Assembly: GCA_002286855.1 (NCBI GenBank)
Contig: NRSV01000013.1
Location: 219,190 to 283,189 of the forward strand
Direction: 5' to 3'
Length of the DNA stretch: 64,000 nt
Origin: Bipolaris cookei
Taxonomy: Eukaryota; Ascomycota; Dothideomycetes; Pleosporales; Pleosporaceae
The position numbers and the translations under genes were made by a program. Below are positions 54,810-64,000 of the stretch, one piece after another. Positions within the stretch are counted from its first letter, which is position 1. Every line of letters starts with the position of its first letter. The notes under the pieces are model-generated. The model saw nothing but the letters and a program-made list of their open reading frames with translations. It was not told the DNA's origin and did not search any database.

Positions 54810-55905
54810 CTACACACTCTCCCCAAAAATCTCCGCCCCCTCATGCCCTCCCCTCCTCAAAAAAATCTTCATACTCTGCAACACCTGCGCCTTCAAATCC
54901 GGACGACTTAGATTCTGCCCCGCAAAACCCCCATACGTACTATCAAACTCAAACGGCTTGATCGCCTTCCAGATGGCCAGGATGGCGGGCGGAGGTAAAG
55001 GGATCATGTTTGGGTAAGCCCACATGAAAGAGTAGGATGTCGTATCAGGGATACGGTGAGCATTGTTGAAGCCGGACTGTGACGTTAAAACAGATATTAT
55101 AGTTTGATTATGGGAAAAAAAGGGAAGGATACTTACAGGTACACTCATAAATGTATCAGCAATAAACAACTTCCCATCCCAATGCGCGACTGAACTCCCT
55201 TCGAAATGGCCGCCGCACTGGATCATCTTGACCTCACCACTCACCTCTTCAATCGCTGTTACACCCCTCACGAGCCTTCTGACACCCTTCTTATCCTCGC
55301 GATTAAGCCATTGCGCGTCGTCTTGGCATATGTACACGGGACAACCGAATGCATCTGCCCACTCGAGGTGCGTGGTGTAGAAATGTGGGTGGCTAATTAC
55401 AATTGCTTTGAGCCCACCCTTTGACTTGACAAAGTCAATCGTCTCCGGGTTCAGCAATGCAATGCAGTCCCAGAGTACGTTGCCATGGCTCGTCTGAAGC
55501 AAGATGGCGCGTTGCCCGATTCCTAGTTGCTTGCGGGTGGTGCTTGAGTCGGCGAGACCGGCAGGGAGTTCCGAAGGGGTTAGAGGCTGTGTGCTGATGT
55601 AGTGGATTCGGGAATCCTTGGGGTTAGTTTCGAATACATTTTTCTGTGTTTTTTGGTCTTTGGCGAGACTGGTCCAGGATTGGCCGGATGCTGGGACATA
55701 TTGACGGGGATCCTATGGCATGTTAGGTTTTATCATTCTTGGAGTTGAATTTTTGGCGTGCTCGGAACTAGTAAAAGATTAATTCGTAAACACTTGTATG
55801 ACGTACATCGCAGATGCGGCATGTTTCAGGGTGTTGCGACAGCGGAACGTCATATTGTGTTCCGCATGTTTCGCAGATGGCTAAGTCGCTTGGCGAGAAC
55901 CTCAT
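54810..55905 (-). CDS. Metallo-beta-lactamase-fold protein with N-terminal CxxC motifs
   Basis: Exons 55905-55807, 55712-55137 and 55076-54810 give 313 residues. The first exon encodes a small cysteine module, CETCGTQYDVPLSQHPETCRIC, resembling a zinc ribbon. The rest is an MBL fold. After the initial strand (LLQTSHGNVLWDC, about residues 104-116) comes VISHPHFYTTHLEWADAFG (about 139-157) in place of the canonical HxHxDH. GGHFEGSSVAHW supplies a later histidine and KLFIADTF the metal-bridging aspartate. I recall the HPH-[FY]-Y-[ST] variant from a hydrolase subfamily of this fold, so it may be a family feature and not decay. Substrate unknown; glyoxalase II or lactamase function should not be assumed. 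Confidence 0.87.
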
Positions 55906-56386
55906 CTTGTGTAATTTGAGAGTTATTGTATGGTTGTGTAATGAGAATGTATAGTGTCGCGGAGCAATTGGTGTATGTCATCTGTCAAGGCTGTCATGAT
56001 TGCTTTTTTTTAAAAAAAAATATAACGACCAAAAGTGGGGTTAGCAGGGACGGAGTCAGCTTCTAGAGCTTAACCTAGTATCAAGGCACATCGATGATGA
56101 CAAAGTTTTGGAACCTGAAGCTGGTGAATTCGTTCCATGGGCTTCGTGGCTGCAGGATTGGACCTAGTCTTAGAGACCTATCGTGGATGCCTAATAGGAA
56201 AGAATACGGTACCTCGGGGTGACAAATTGGAGCGCACTAGACCACGAATCCGTACATTTGTCAGGATTCAACGAATCCTCACAAGCTTGGTCATTTCATT
56301 CGAGACAGATGATTTTTGTTGCGCAATACTGAGCATATACAAAGGCTAACTGCAACGCTCCAAAACCCCATTACCAAAAGCATTTT
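55906..56386. other. Intergenic region
   Basis: Upstream region of the MBL-fold gene and 3' flank of the dipeptidyl aminopeptidase gene. Nothing was recognised. Confidence 0.5.
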
Positions 56387-59168
56387 CTACTTTTCTACCG
56401 ACTTCGCGTCAATCTGTGCCTTTGGATTTGCATTTGCAATTCTCGACCATTCGCCGTTGAAAGCATTGATAAGCCACCATCTCAATTCTGTGTCTTCGTC
56501 AGCATTAACTCTTGTCTGCCCAGTAACACTACTTACTGTCAAAGACAATCTTGTTGGCGTTGTGGAAGTATATGCTATGGTCCGAGTCTGGGAACACATG
56601 TACGTCGTAGTTTTCAATGCCTGCAAGATCCAACCGGTCCAGTAGAGTAAGCGTGTTCTGCATGTGCACGTTGTCATCGGCAACACCGTGCATTACCAGA
56701 AATCGGACATTCTTCGCGAGCGATCTCACATCAGTAATAGTCGAGTTTTCATAGCCTTCGGGATTGTTCTGGGGCGTGTGCATATAGCGCTCCGTGTAGA
56801 TGGAGTCGTAGAAGCGCCAGTCGGTAACAGGCGCAACGGCCATTCCGTACTTGAACGTCTCTCCTCCATCCTGCTCAAGGGTCTTCAGGGTGTTGAAGCC
56901 TCCGTAACTCCAACCCCATATAGCCAACCTATCAGCATCAACGTACTTTTTGCTTGCCCAAATCTTAGCCGCTGCAATCTGGTCGTGCGCTTCGTAGTAT
57001 CCAATGTTGCCTCGAGTGATGCAGCGCAGCTTGCGACCGAGGAAACCTGTGCCGCGTCCATCTACAGTGACAACAATGTAACCGAGACTCGCAGCAATGT
57101 AGGACTGGAAATCAACCTTGAATCGCTTATTCACTTCCTGCGAACCTGGACCACTGTATTGATAGAACAATACAGGATACTTCTTCTTCTCGTCAAAGTG
57201 TGGTGGGCGGCGTTCTAGAACGTTGAGTTTGAAACCGTCAACGTCAATTGTCTGGTATTTGAGAATTGGCATTTCAAGCTGGCGTACTAAGCGATCAAGG
57301 CCTTTGTTTTCTTCGATAACCTTTTCGTATTTCTCCTTATTTGCCGATGTGCTGATGATCTTTTGCCATGGAATTCCGGGCCCCTTGTACGAGATCAAGG
57401 CATATGAACCACCAGCAGAGAATGATGCGTCGTAGTACCCTGAGCCGCTATTCTCTACAACTTCGCTCTTTCCGGTACCGTTCAGATACACAGAGTATGC
57501 ATGTCGCTCTATGGAGCCTTTCTCGGTGGATACGTAGTAGACAAGGTTGTTCTTCAAATCCACTCGGGACGGCGCCTCGACAACTTCCCATTCACCCTGG
57601 GTAAGCAACACAGGCTTATCGCTGTCCAAGGGTGCAAAGTAGCCAATGTGATCATAGCCCTCATGAATGACAGTGTCAATGTAGCCATCGTGTTCGCGAC
57701 CATTGGCAGGATCTGCTGGTACAAAGGTAGTTTTTTGTGAGACCTCGAACCATCCACCGTCTAATTCCGCAACATTCTCGGTCCTGATAGTCTTTCCGGT
57801 ACGTTGCTCGACGTCCATCAACACTAACTTGAGGATATCGCTCTCACGGTTCGTTTCCCGAACAAGTACCTGCTTTGTCTTGCCAGCCCAAATGATCTCG
57901 GTGATTAGCCTGTTGTCATCTTTGAAATCATCCTCAATCTTGACACTGAACACTTCGCCCTTCTCGACGTCGTAGAACTGCAGCGATACGATCGGGTTTG
58001 GCGCGCCAGCCTTGGGGTACTTGATGTCGCGAACTTCGGGATAATTTTCCTCGCCAGCCTTGGGTCTTTCTCCACTGGGCCGTGATAGAAAGTATTGAAC
58101 TGGGTACGTCGGGACGGTTGATTCATCCGTGCGTAAAAAGGCAATGTACTTGCCATCTTCAGACCACCATGTTGCGCTGTTGCCTTGGAAGACCTCCTCT
58201 TCGTATACCCAATCGGGGATACCGTAGAATAATTCAGTTCCACCGTCCTTTGTGATCTGGATGACTTCTTTCGAATTCAACTTGCGCAAAAACATGTTGT
58301 TATCCCTTGTAAAAACGACCGCATCCGATTGCGGTGATAAGGAGGCCAGTTGGATCACAGCTCCTGGGTTTTGTGGATCTAGAGGCTCTCCAGTTTGTGT
58401 CTCGACATCGAATATCCAGTAATTGCCTGTACCAGAGTGTCGCCAATTCTTCTGGTAATTCGACAGGACCAGTACCTTCCTGAAGTCCTTGCTTGGCCAA
58501 ACATCATTGGGATAGACAGATGTCCCGTCCACCGTGAAGCTCTTTTCTTTCATAAGTGTAGTTTGTGCTTTTGTAGCCCTTGCATTGCCCTTGCTTCTGA
58601 TATCCTCGACTACCAAGTATCCCTCCTTCCCAGAGTCTCTCTCGAGCAACAAGCCGTCCTCGCCCGATGGGCCTGCTATCCACTCGACGCTCTGTTGTTG
58701 GGCGTAGAATCGACCACCCAGAACATCATCCATGGTGATCTTCTTCCCTGAGCCCTTTGTTGAGCTCGCGAGAGGATCATGTGGCCGGCTCGAGACAGGC
58801 TTGTAGGTGCCGCTCATCAAGAAGAACACCAGGGCAAGCGTCCATCCTGCTACGCATGCCGTGCCTACAATCCATAACCATCTTCGCGTCTTCTTATCTA
58901 CCCCTGTTGGGGTGCGGTATTGTGCGCCCTCGATATCAAACTGTTCGTGTGGGCGGCTTGCATCGTCGTCGTCGTCAGTGTACTTCTCTCCACGATTTGA
59001 ATGTGATGCACCGGTGACTGCTGGGTTGTTGATGTGTTCGAGAACTAGCGACGTGGTGGAGATGGACGATATGGAGGCATCAGACTCATCTTCTGAGGTA
59101 CGCGCGGATTGTTCATCTTTGGTTAGAAGCTCCGTTTCCTCTTCAGGAAGGGCGCGGTGTCGCGGCAT
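56387..59168 (-). CDS. dapB: Dipeptidyl aminopeptidase type B (vacuolar, S9B family)
   Basis: Exons 59168-56537 and 56487-56387 join to 910 residues, as in Aspergillus DapB and close to yeast Dap2/Ste13. It is a type II membrane serine protease that removes N-terminal dipeptides, mainly X-Pro or X-Ala. The cytosolic N-terminus of about 93 residues is acidic and Ser-rich; a single membrane span follows ([21 protein letters not shown], about 95-115). A lumenal beta-propeller then precedes the alpha/beta hydrolase domain. The catalytic serine is in WGWSYGGF (about residue 753). The aspartate is in [10 protein letters not shown] and the histidine in PDSDHSIYF. The last exon ([14 protein letters not shown]) matches the family C-terminus. 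Vacuolar rather than Golgi location is inferred from similarity to the DapB group. Confidence 0.95.
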
Positions 59169-59796
59169 CGTAACTGTAACGTGGTGAATTTAAAAGGAAC
59201 AGGATCACTTTTGGAATCAAAACATCCTGATAAAAGAGCAATGGAGATCGCAGTAGACCACTTTCAGAAATTGGCATGCGGCTGTGAGGTGTGGTTAGGG
59301 GTTACGTATAAGCTAGTATGTGGAGGTGCGGAGTTCACGCGGAGGTGTCAGAGCTAGAGTTGGCCCGAAACATACCAAGCCACTCTTTGATGCAAGGGGG
59401 GAACCCCAACACAACACAAAGAATCCAAGAGATAAATTTCTATTCAAGTCCAAACTAGGATAACTTTAGAATGGTATAGTTTCCGCTTGTTCCTTGCAAC
59501 TTTGGAACTCATCAATCCCCCCCTCCTTGCAATCGTGATAAGCCGAGCCTCTGGAGCTTTCTCACTTGAACGAAATCGTGGCCAATTTGTTGAGTAACAC
59601 AGCATCCCTTAATATTTTACTGATATGACCAAGAGACTACTTAAACCAAGGCGGTAGCTATCTTGCAGAATGCTTGTTGGAAGAACTGTCATAGGAAGAT
59701 GTTGGGCCTAGGGGAACCTGGGAAGTATCGAGTGCTAGCGTAGAGCTTTGGCTGGAGGAATCGCCCGTGTCAAACAGAACGTGCTTTATCATTAGA
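59169..59796. other. Intergenic region
   Basis: Upstream region of the dapB gene and 3' flank of the Rpb7 gene. Nothing was recognised. Confidence 0.5.
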
Positions 59797-60465
59797 CTAA
59801 GAAGGCAGCGGGCCAAGGTAATCCTAAGGGTTTGCTTAGTGGGTAGTCATTAGGATTGGCTCTGAAAGTTCCTACCTCCTTCATTGTGCCCACAGCGTAC
59901 ATCTTATCAACTTCAGATCTCAGACCCTTGATCTTGATACGGATGTTGGTGCCCTTTTCAATAACCTGTTCTCCATCGTCGGTCCATTGTGGCGGTGTGG
60001 CGTTCGCGTCAAACTTGATCTCGGCAGGAATCATCTATTCCCTGTCAGTAAACAGGGAGGCGCATAGGGAGGGGAGATATTACACTTCGTCCTACGAATG
60101 CTTGCAAAGAACCACAGTCTACAAAGAAACCTGTGCGGAGCACTGAGGTGACAATACCATCCATCTTGACATGGTTAGCTGAGCAATCTGCAGTCGCGCC
60201 CCCAGTTTACACATACCACCTCGCCTTTGTATGGCCTCCACACAACTGCCTTGTAATGTACAACGTATTCAGCGGAGCCGGAGCCAGGCATGACTTTGCC
60301 ATCGGATATGTCGAACGAGTCCAGGATGCACACTATGGTGTACTTTCCCGTACTCGACCCCTCCTCTTTCTGCAATAGTTCGCGGTGGATGTGCTGACGA
60401 ATCAGAGGACCAAAGTACGATGGATGTAGTTGAATCGTCTTCTCGAGTTCTTTGAGAAAAAACAT
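59797..60465 (-). CDS. RPB7: RNA polymerase II subunit Rpb7
   Basis: Four exons (60465-60217, 60164-60084, 60034-59876, 59823-59797) give 171 residues, the same length as yeast Rpb7. Rpb7 pairs with Rpb4 to form the stalk of RNA polymerase II and binds emerging RNA. The N-terminal RNP-like domain begins MFFLKELEKTIQLHPSYFGP and includes KEEGSSTGKYTIVCILD. The C-terminal S1/OB domain has DGIVTSVLRTGFFVDCGSLQ, FVGRSMIPAEIKFDANATPP and GTNIRIKIKGLRSEVDKMYA. The tiny final exon supplies the conserved end DYLGPLPS. All introns are 49-52 nt. It is divergent from the Mpo1 gene. Confidence 0.97.
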
Positions 60466-61143
60466 GTTGCGCGGTATGCGACTGGCTTGACGGACAGGTA
60501 AGAGTAGATGGGCGCGGTTTTCTTGGAGAATACGGATGGAGTAGCACAAGTGAAGGGTAGATAACGGTAGAAGGTGAAGAAAGCCAGACGATGTTCCTTG
60601 GTATTACGCGACTCTAAAGTCTTAATTCTGACGGGCCCAATAAAGAGTCGACAGTGTGTAGTGTAGCCAGCGCGTGTGTTTCAGCGAGACGCGCCCTCGG
60701 CCTGCAAGCCAGCCCTAGTTATTATATCCAGCAGCCCATGCGCACAGCCCACAATGTATGCGCGCTGCTTGTGGTAGTTCGGGGATACAGTGGTAGCGGA
60801 TTCGCGGAAGTTTGGTGGAGGGCTAGGAAAAACAGTCGAGTGCTGCGACTTGAGCGTTGAGCTCCCGAAGATGCAGGGCTCCAGGGCTCTCGGCACGGAA
60901 AATCATTCGCTAAGGCCCAAGCAGTGACCAGACTCCCACCTGCCAGCTTGCGCACCCCCACACACCCATGCCGTGATACTAACGTTCACTTTGCGCCATC
61001 CGCACATCCTCGGGCCTCCACGGACGCTGCCCTCACTCCCCGCAACTCGTCGAGCGCTTGCATTCCCCATCTCCAAGATATGATTTAGTCGCTTGACACC
61101 CTCTCGCAACGCCAACACGAGCTCAAGTTCCGCATCCGGCACC
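60466..61143. promoter_or_regulatory. Divergent promoter region, Rpb7 and Mpo1
   Basis: 678 bp between two start codons. No specific element was assigned, and no gene was seen. Confidence 0.5.
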
Positions 61144-61875
61144 ATGTCTCTGAATCTGGAGAAACAACTTGTCTTTGTACGTCATTCTTCAACAGACACA
61201 TGTATCGATCTAACTGGACAGTAGTATGGAGCATACCACCATAACAAAGTAGGCCTTTTCCGCCCGCACGTTTTCACATGTCAGCTAACGCGCTGCCCAT
61301 CAGGTTAACGTGGGGATACATATGCTTTGCGTGCCTCCCATCCTCTTGACATCTTTTCTCCTTGTATGGCCCCTGAATTGTCACCGCCCAAGCCCCACTA
61401 ATACGAATCATAGCTCACCAACACACCGGCCGTGCCGCTGCCATCATGGCTTTCCGTTCCCAATCTCCCGCTCAACGTCGGCACCGCCGGAGCTGTACTC
61501 TACTCGACCCTATATGTCCTCATGGAGCCTGTCGCAGGAGCCATGATTGCCCCGATCCTTATCGGTAGCACCGCTTATGCGAATCACCTCACATCCACGT
61601 ATGGCGCGTCAGTCAACTCCTGGGCTGGCGCAATCAACATTGCATGTTGGATTGCGCAGTTCATCGGACATGGAAAGTTTGAGGGAAGGGCACCAGCATT
61701 GCTAGACAATCTCGTTCAAGCCATCTTCCTGGCCCCGTTCTTCGTCTGGTTCGAGATTCTCTTCATGCTCGGCTACCGTCCAGAGCTCAAGCGTCGTATA
61801 GACCAGGCTGTTGAGCAGGAGATCCAGAAGTTTCAGAAGAGCAAGGAAAAGGGTCAGAATGGCTTTGCAAAATAA
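61144..61875 (+). CDS. MPO1: Mpo1-type dioxygenase (DUF962), phytosphingosine alpha-oxidation
   Basis: Four exons (61144-61176, 61225-61248, 61304-61363, 61414-61875) give 192 residues. Exon 2 is only 24 nt and codes YGAYHHNK. Yeast Mpo1 (Ygl010w) is an iron-dependent ER dioxygenase acting on 2-hydroxypalmitic acid in phytosphingosine breakdown, and the family depends on histidines. Those visible here are YHHNKVNVGIHM at about residues 15-26 and FIGHGKFEGRAPALL in the C-terminal part. Hydrophobic segments include LCVPPILLTSFLL and AIFLAPFFVWFEILFMLGY. The charged tail is IDQAVEQEIQKFQKSKEKG. The acceptor of intron 1 (GACAGTAG) is chosen so as to avoid an immediate stop codon. Confidence 0.93.
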
Positions 61876-62651
61876 CTCGATACTTGAAATATGTATGTCA
61901 TGGCTAGAGCACAAGTGAGGCATGGCGATGTCTCCGCCAGGGGTAATAGAAGGATGCGTTCAGGCGGCGTTGCCCAATGATGCGCATGTGATGTATGGAT
62001 ACTGCAGGAGAGTGGGCATTGCATGGTGCAAGGCGTATATGGAGTTGTGTCGCCTATGGTTGTTAGTTTTGCACATTTTGTCTGTATATTTCTGCTGAAG
62101 GGGTTGCAACATAGTAGGATACCAAATCTATAACGTTGTTCACTCAGACTATTGTGTTAACGTGTACCAAATCATTGTAAAATGATTTTTCTTTGGAAGT
62201 ACGTTATGAATCTTTCAAGCAATATCCCCATGGCGGAGGGTTCGACCCTTGAATTGTATGTCGACATTGTGACAGCCAATCGATAAGGCAGCTTGTGGGA
62301 TGTGAGCTTGTTACACACAGTAGCCACTCTCATATAAGAATCTGAGGGGGCCAGTCGCTTTCTTGTGACCAATTCAAGTTCTTAGAATACCATTTCTTAG
62401 CTCGTGACCTCGCAAAATCTCCTCGAATTTCAGCGTGGATGTCGTGGTAGAGTTGGAGCTCGGTTGCGAAACGACTTTTTTAGGATTAGTGGTCGACGCC
62501 AAGGTCCGCGCTTTCCTTCCGAACCGCAGGACTTTCTTCCTCACAGCAGAGCTCCCATCCTCAACTCCATCACCATCTCCCCTCTTCCATACCTGCATCA
62601 ATCTCAATTGGTTGCAGAGCTACCGAAATAGTCTCTTGAGCAGCTGCAGCC
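61876..62651. other. Intergenic region, ATP1 upstream
   Basis: 3' flank of the MPO1 gene and upstream region of the ATP synthase alpha gene. The stretch at 62530-62640 is pyrimidine-rich, like the leader of a highly expressed fungal gene. A short GGGTTCGACCC palindrome near 62240 is not part of a tRNA. Confidence 0.5.
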
Positions 62652-64000
62652 ATGTTCTCAAGGGCCATCCGCCAGTCGAGCCGCCGGGTCGCTGCAATCT
62701 CTGCCACCAGCAGGATTGCTTCGGTAAGTCCATCGCAACTGCCTGCAATTGCGCCTTCCCCCGGTCCAGCCATCGCCCGCTATTCATAGAACCAATTTCC
62801 GATGCTATTGGCTTCACAATGGCGCTTCGTTGATGGAAGTGGGCGGCCTGCGCAGCACTGCGGCGGGACCAAGGAAGCTCCCCTCTTTCGAAGATGCAGC
62901 GCTGACGGCTTTTTTCTACCAACAGACTCGCGCTCCCGCATTCACCAACGCCACGCGCTTCTACGCTTCCGACGCTAAAGCGACCCCAACGGAAGTTTCC
63001 TCTATCCTTGAGCAGAGGATCCGCGGTGTCCAGGAGGAGACCAGCCTCTCCGAGACTGGACGTGTTCTCTCCGTCGGGTAAGCCATTTTGCCAATGCAAA
63101 TGGGCAGGGAAACTGACCGCAGAACAGTGACGGTATCGCTCGTGTCCATGGCATGAACAATGTCCAGGCCGAAGAGCTTGTCGAGTACGCCAAGTCCACA
63201 ACACCACTATCCCCACGGGGCATTGCTAATACTCGCCCAGGTTCGCCTCCGGTGTCAAGGGCATGTGCATGAACTTGGAAGCCGGCCAGGTCGGTGTTGT
63301 GCTTTTCGGTTCCGATCGTTTGGTCAAGGAGGGCGAGGCCGTCAAGCGTACCGGACAGATTGTTGACGTTCCCGTTGGCGAGGCTCTCCTCGGACGTGTC
63401 GTTGACGCTCTCGGTAACCCCATCGATGGAAAGGGTCCCCTCAAGACCACTGAGCGCCGCCGTGCCCAGCTCAAGGCCCCCGGTATCCTGCCCCGCCGTT
63501 CCGTCAACCAACCCGTACAGACTGGTCTTAAGTCTGTCGACGCCATGGTTCCCATTGGACGTGGTCAGCGTGAGTTGATCATTGGTGACCGTCAGACCGG
63601 AAAGACTGCTGTCGCTCTCGATGCCATGCTTAACCAGAACAGGTGGAACAAGGGTAAGGAACTCTGTCGAATACATCAATACATTGACTACTGACATTAA
63701 CCGCCAGGCACCGACGAGACCAAGAAGCTTTACTGCATCTACGTCGCCGTTGGTCAGAAGCGATCCACCGTCGCCCAGCTCGTCAAGACTCTTGAGGAGA
63801 ACGATGCCATGAAGTACACCATCGTTGTCGCTGCTACGGCCTCTGAAGCTGCACCTTTGCAGTAAGATTTGACCCATTTTGAGCTTTACATGGATAGTTG
63901 CTAAGTCAGTATAGGTATATCGCGCCATTTACAGGTTGTTCTATGGTAAGCCAAGCACGTGAGGTTTAAAGCTTGGCCAATGACTAACTTTCCGCAGGGA
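62652..64000 (+). CDS. ATP1: Mitochondrial F1 ATP synthase subunit alpha (5' part, cut by window edge)
   Basis: Seven exons are visible: 62652-62723, 62926-63077, 63128-63184, 63241-63653, 63708-63861, 63915-63945 and 63998 onward. The gene continues beyond the window. It encodes the non-catalytic nucleotide-binding alpha subunit of the F1 head. Exon 1 is the start of the mitochondrial presequence ([20 protein letters not shown], Arg/Ser-rich, no acidic residues). Exon 2 has [12 protein letters not shown] and [13 protein letters not shown], the start of the mature protein. Conserved features follow: [30 protein letters not shown], and the P-loop GDRQTGKT with IIGD just before it. Then [20 protein letters not shown] and [11 protein letters not shown]. 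The many short exons are typical for this gene in filamentous ascomycetes. Intron 1, at 202 nt, is the longest seen here. Confidence 0.97.

Noticed and set aside
62225..62250. GGGTTCGACCC resembling a tRNA T-arm
   Set aside because: No matching acceptor, D or anticodon arms are found within 80 bases on either side.

Overview
The window looks like nuclear DNA of a filamentous ascomycete (Pezizomycotina, probably a dothideomycete of the Pleosporales type; the class is an inference from gene style, not proven). Evidence: short 48-120 nt introns with GTRNGT donors and CTRAC-like branch points, mixed strand usage, compact housekeeping genes, a dispersed 5S rRNA gene and fungal-specific families. 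I support 24 protein genes, one cut by the right edge, plus one 5S rRNA gene.

Layout. 0.9-5.5 kb: a sulfate permease facing an unusual short Mex67/NXF1-like protein. 5.7-6.5 kb: a decayed repeat island with an inverted-repeat element. 7.7-17.2 kb: three minus-strand genes, Erv46 (ER-Golgi transport), a PX/PXB protein of the Ypr097w/Lec1 type, and Ars2/SERRATE. 18-21.5 kb: a TspO/MBR membrane protein and two adjacent related genes with an LRLPA-LR motif. 22-24 kb: the spindle-checkpoint kinase Mps1. 25-28.6 kb: a Ptc7-like PP2C phosphatase divergent from the splicing factor Prp4. 28.6-39.5 kb: a gene-poor, microsatellite-rich tract of almost 11 kb holding one gene, a bZIP transcription factor with a possible transmembrane segment.

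39.5-43.2 kb: a Sel1-repeat protein (Nif1/Dsf2 type) and a ZC3H3/Red5-type CCCH zinc-finger protein. 43.5-43.7 kb: a second copy of the repeat family. 44.1-46.9 kb: two TFIID subunits, TAF7 and TAF3, head to head. 47.6-53.7 kb: a small disordered protein, a fungal C2H2 regulator and a 517-residue orphan. 54.4 kb: 5S rRNA, minus strand. 54.8-59.2 kb: a metallo-beta-lactamase-fold protein and dipeptidyl aminopeptidase B. 59.8-64 kb: Rpb7, Mpo1 and the 5' part of the mitochondrial ATP synthase alpha gene.

There is no secondary-metabolite cluster or operon-like system. The common thread is RNA and transcription work (Mex67-like, Ars2, Prp4, ZC3H3/Red5, TAF7, TAF3, Rpb7, bZIP, C2H2), probably chance neighbourhood except for the shared divergent promoters. 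The points I judge most worth a second look are the Mex67-like protein lacking its NTF2-like domain, the possibly membrane-anchored bZIP protein in its isolated locus, and the repeat family. Exon borders were read by eye from splice signals and checked for frame; they have not been tested against transcripts.
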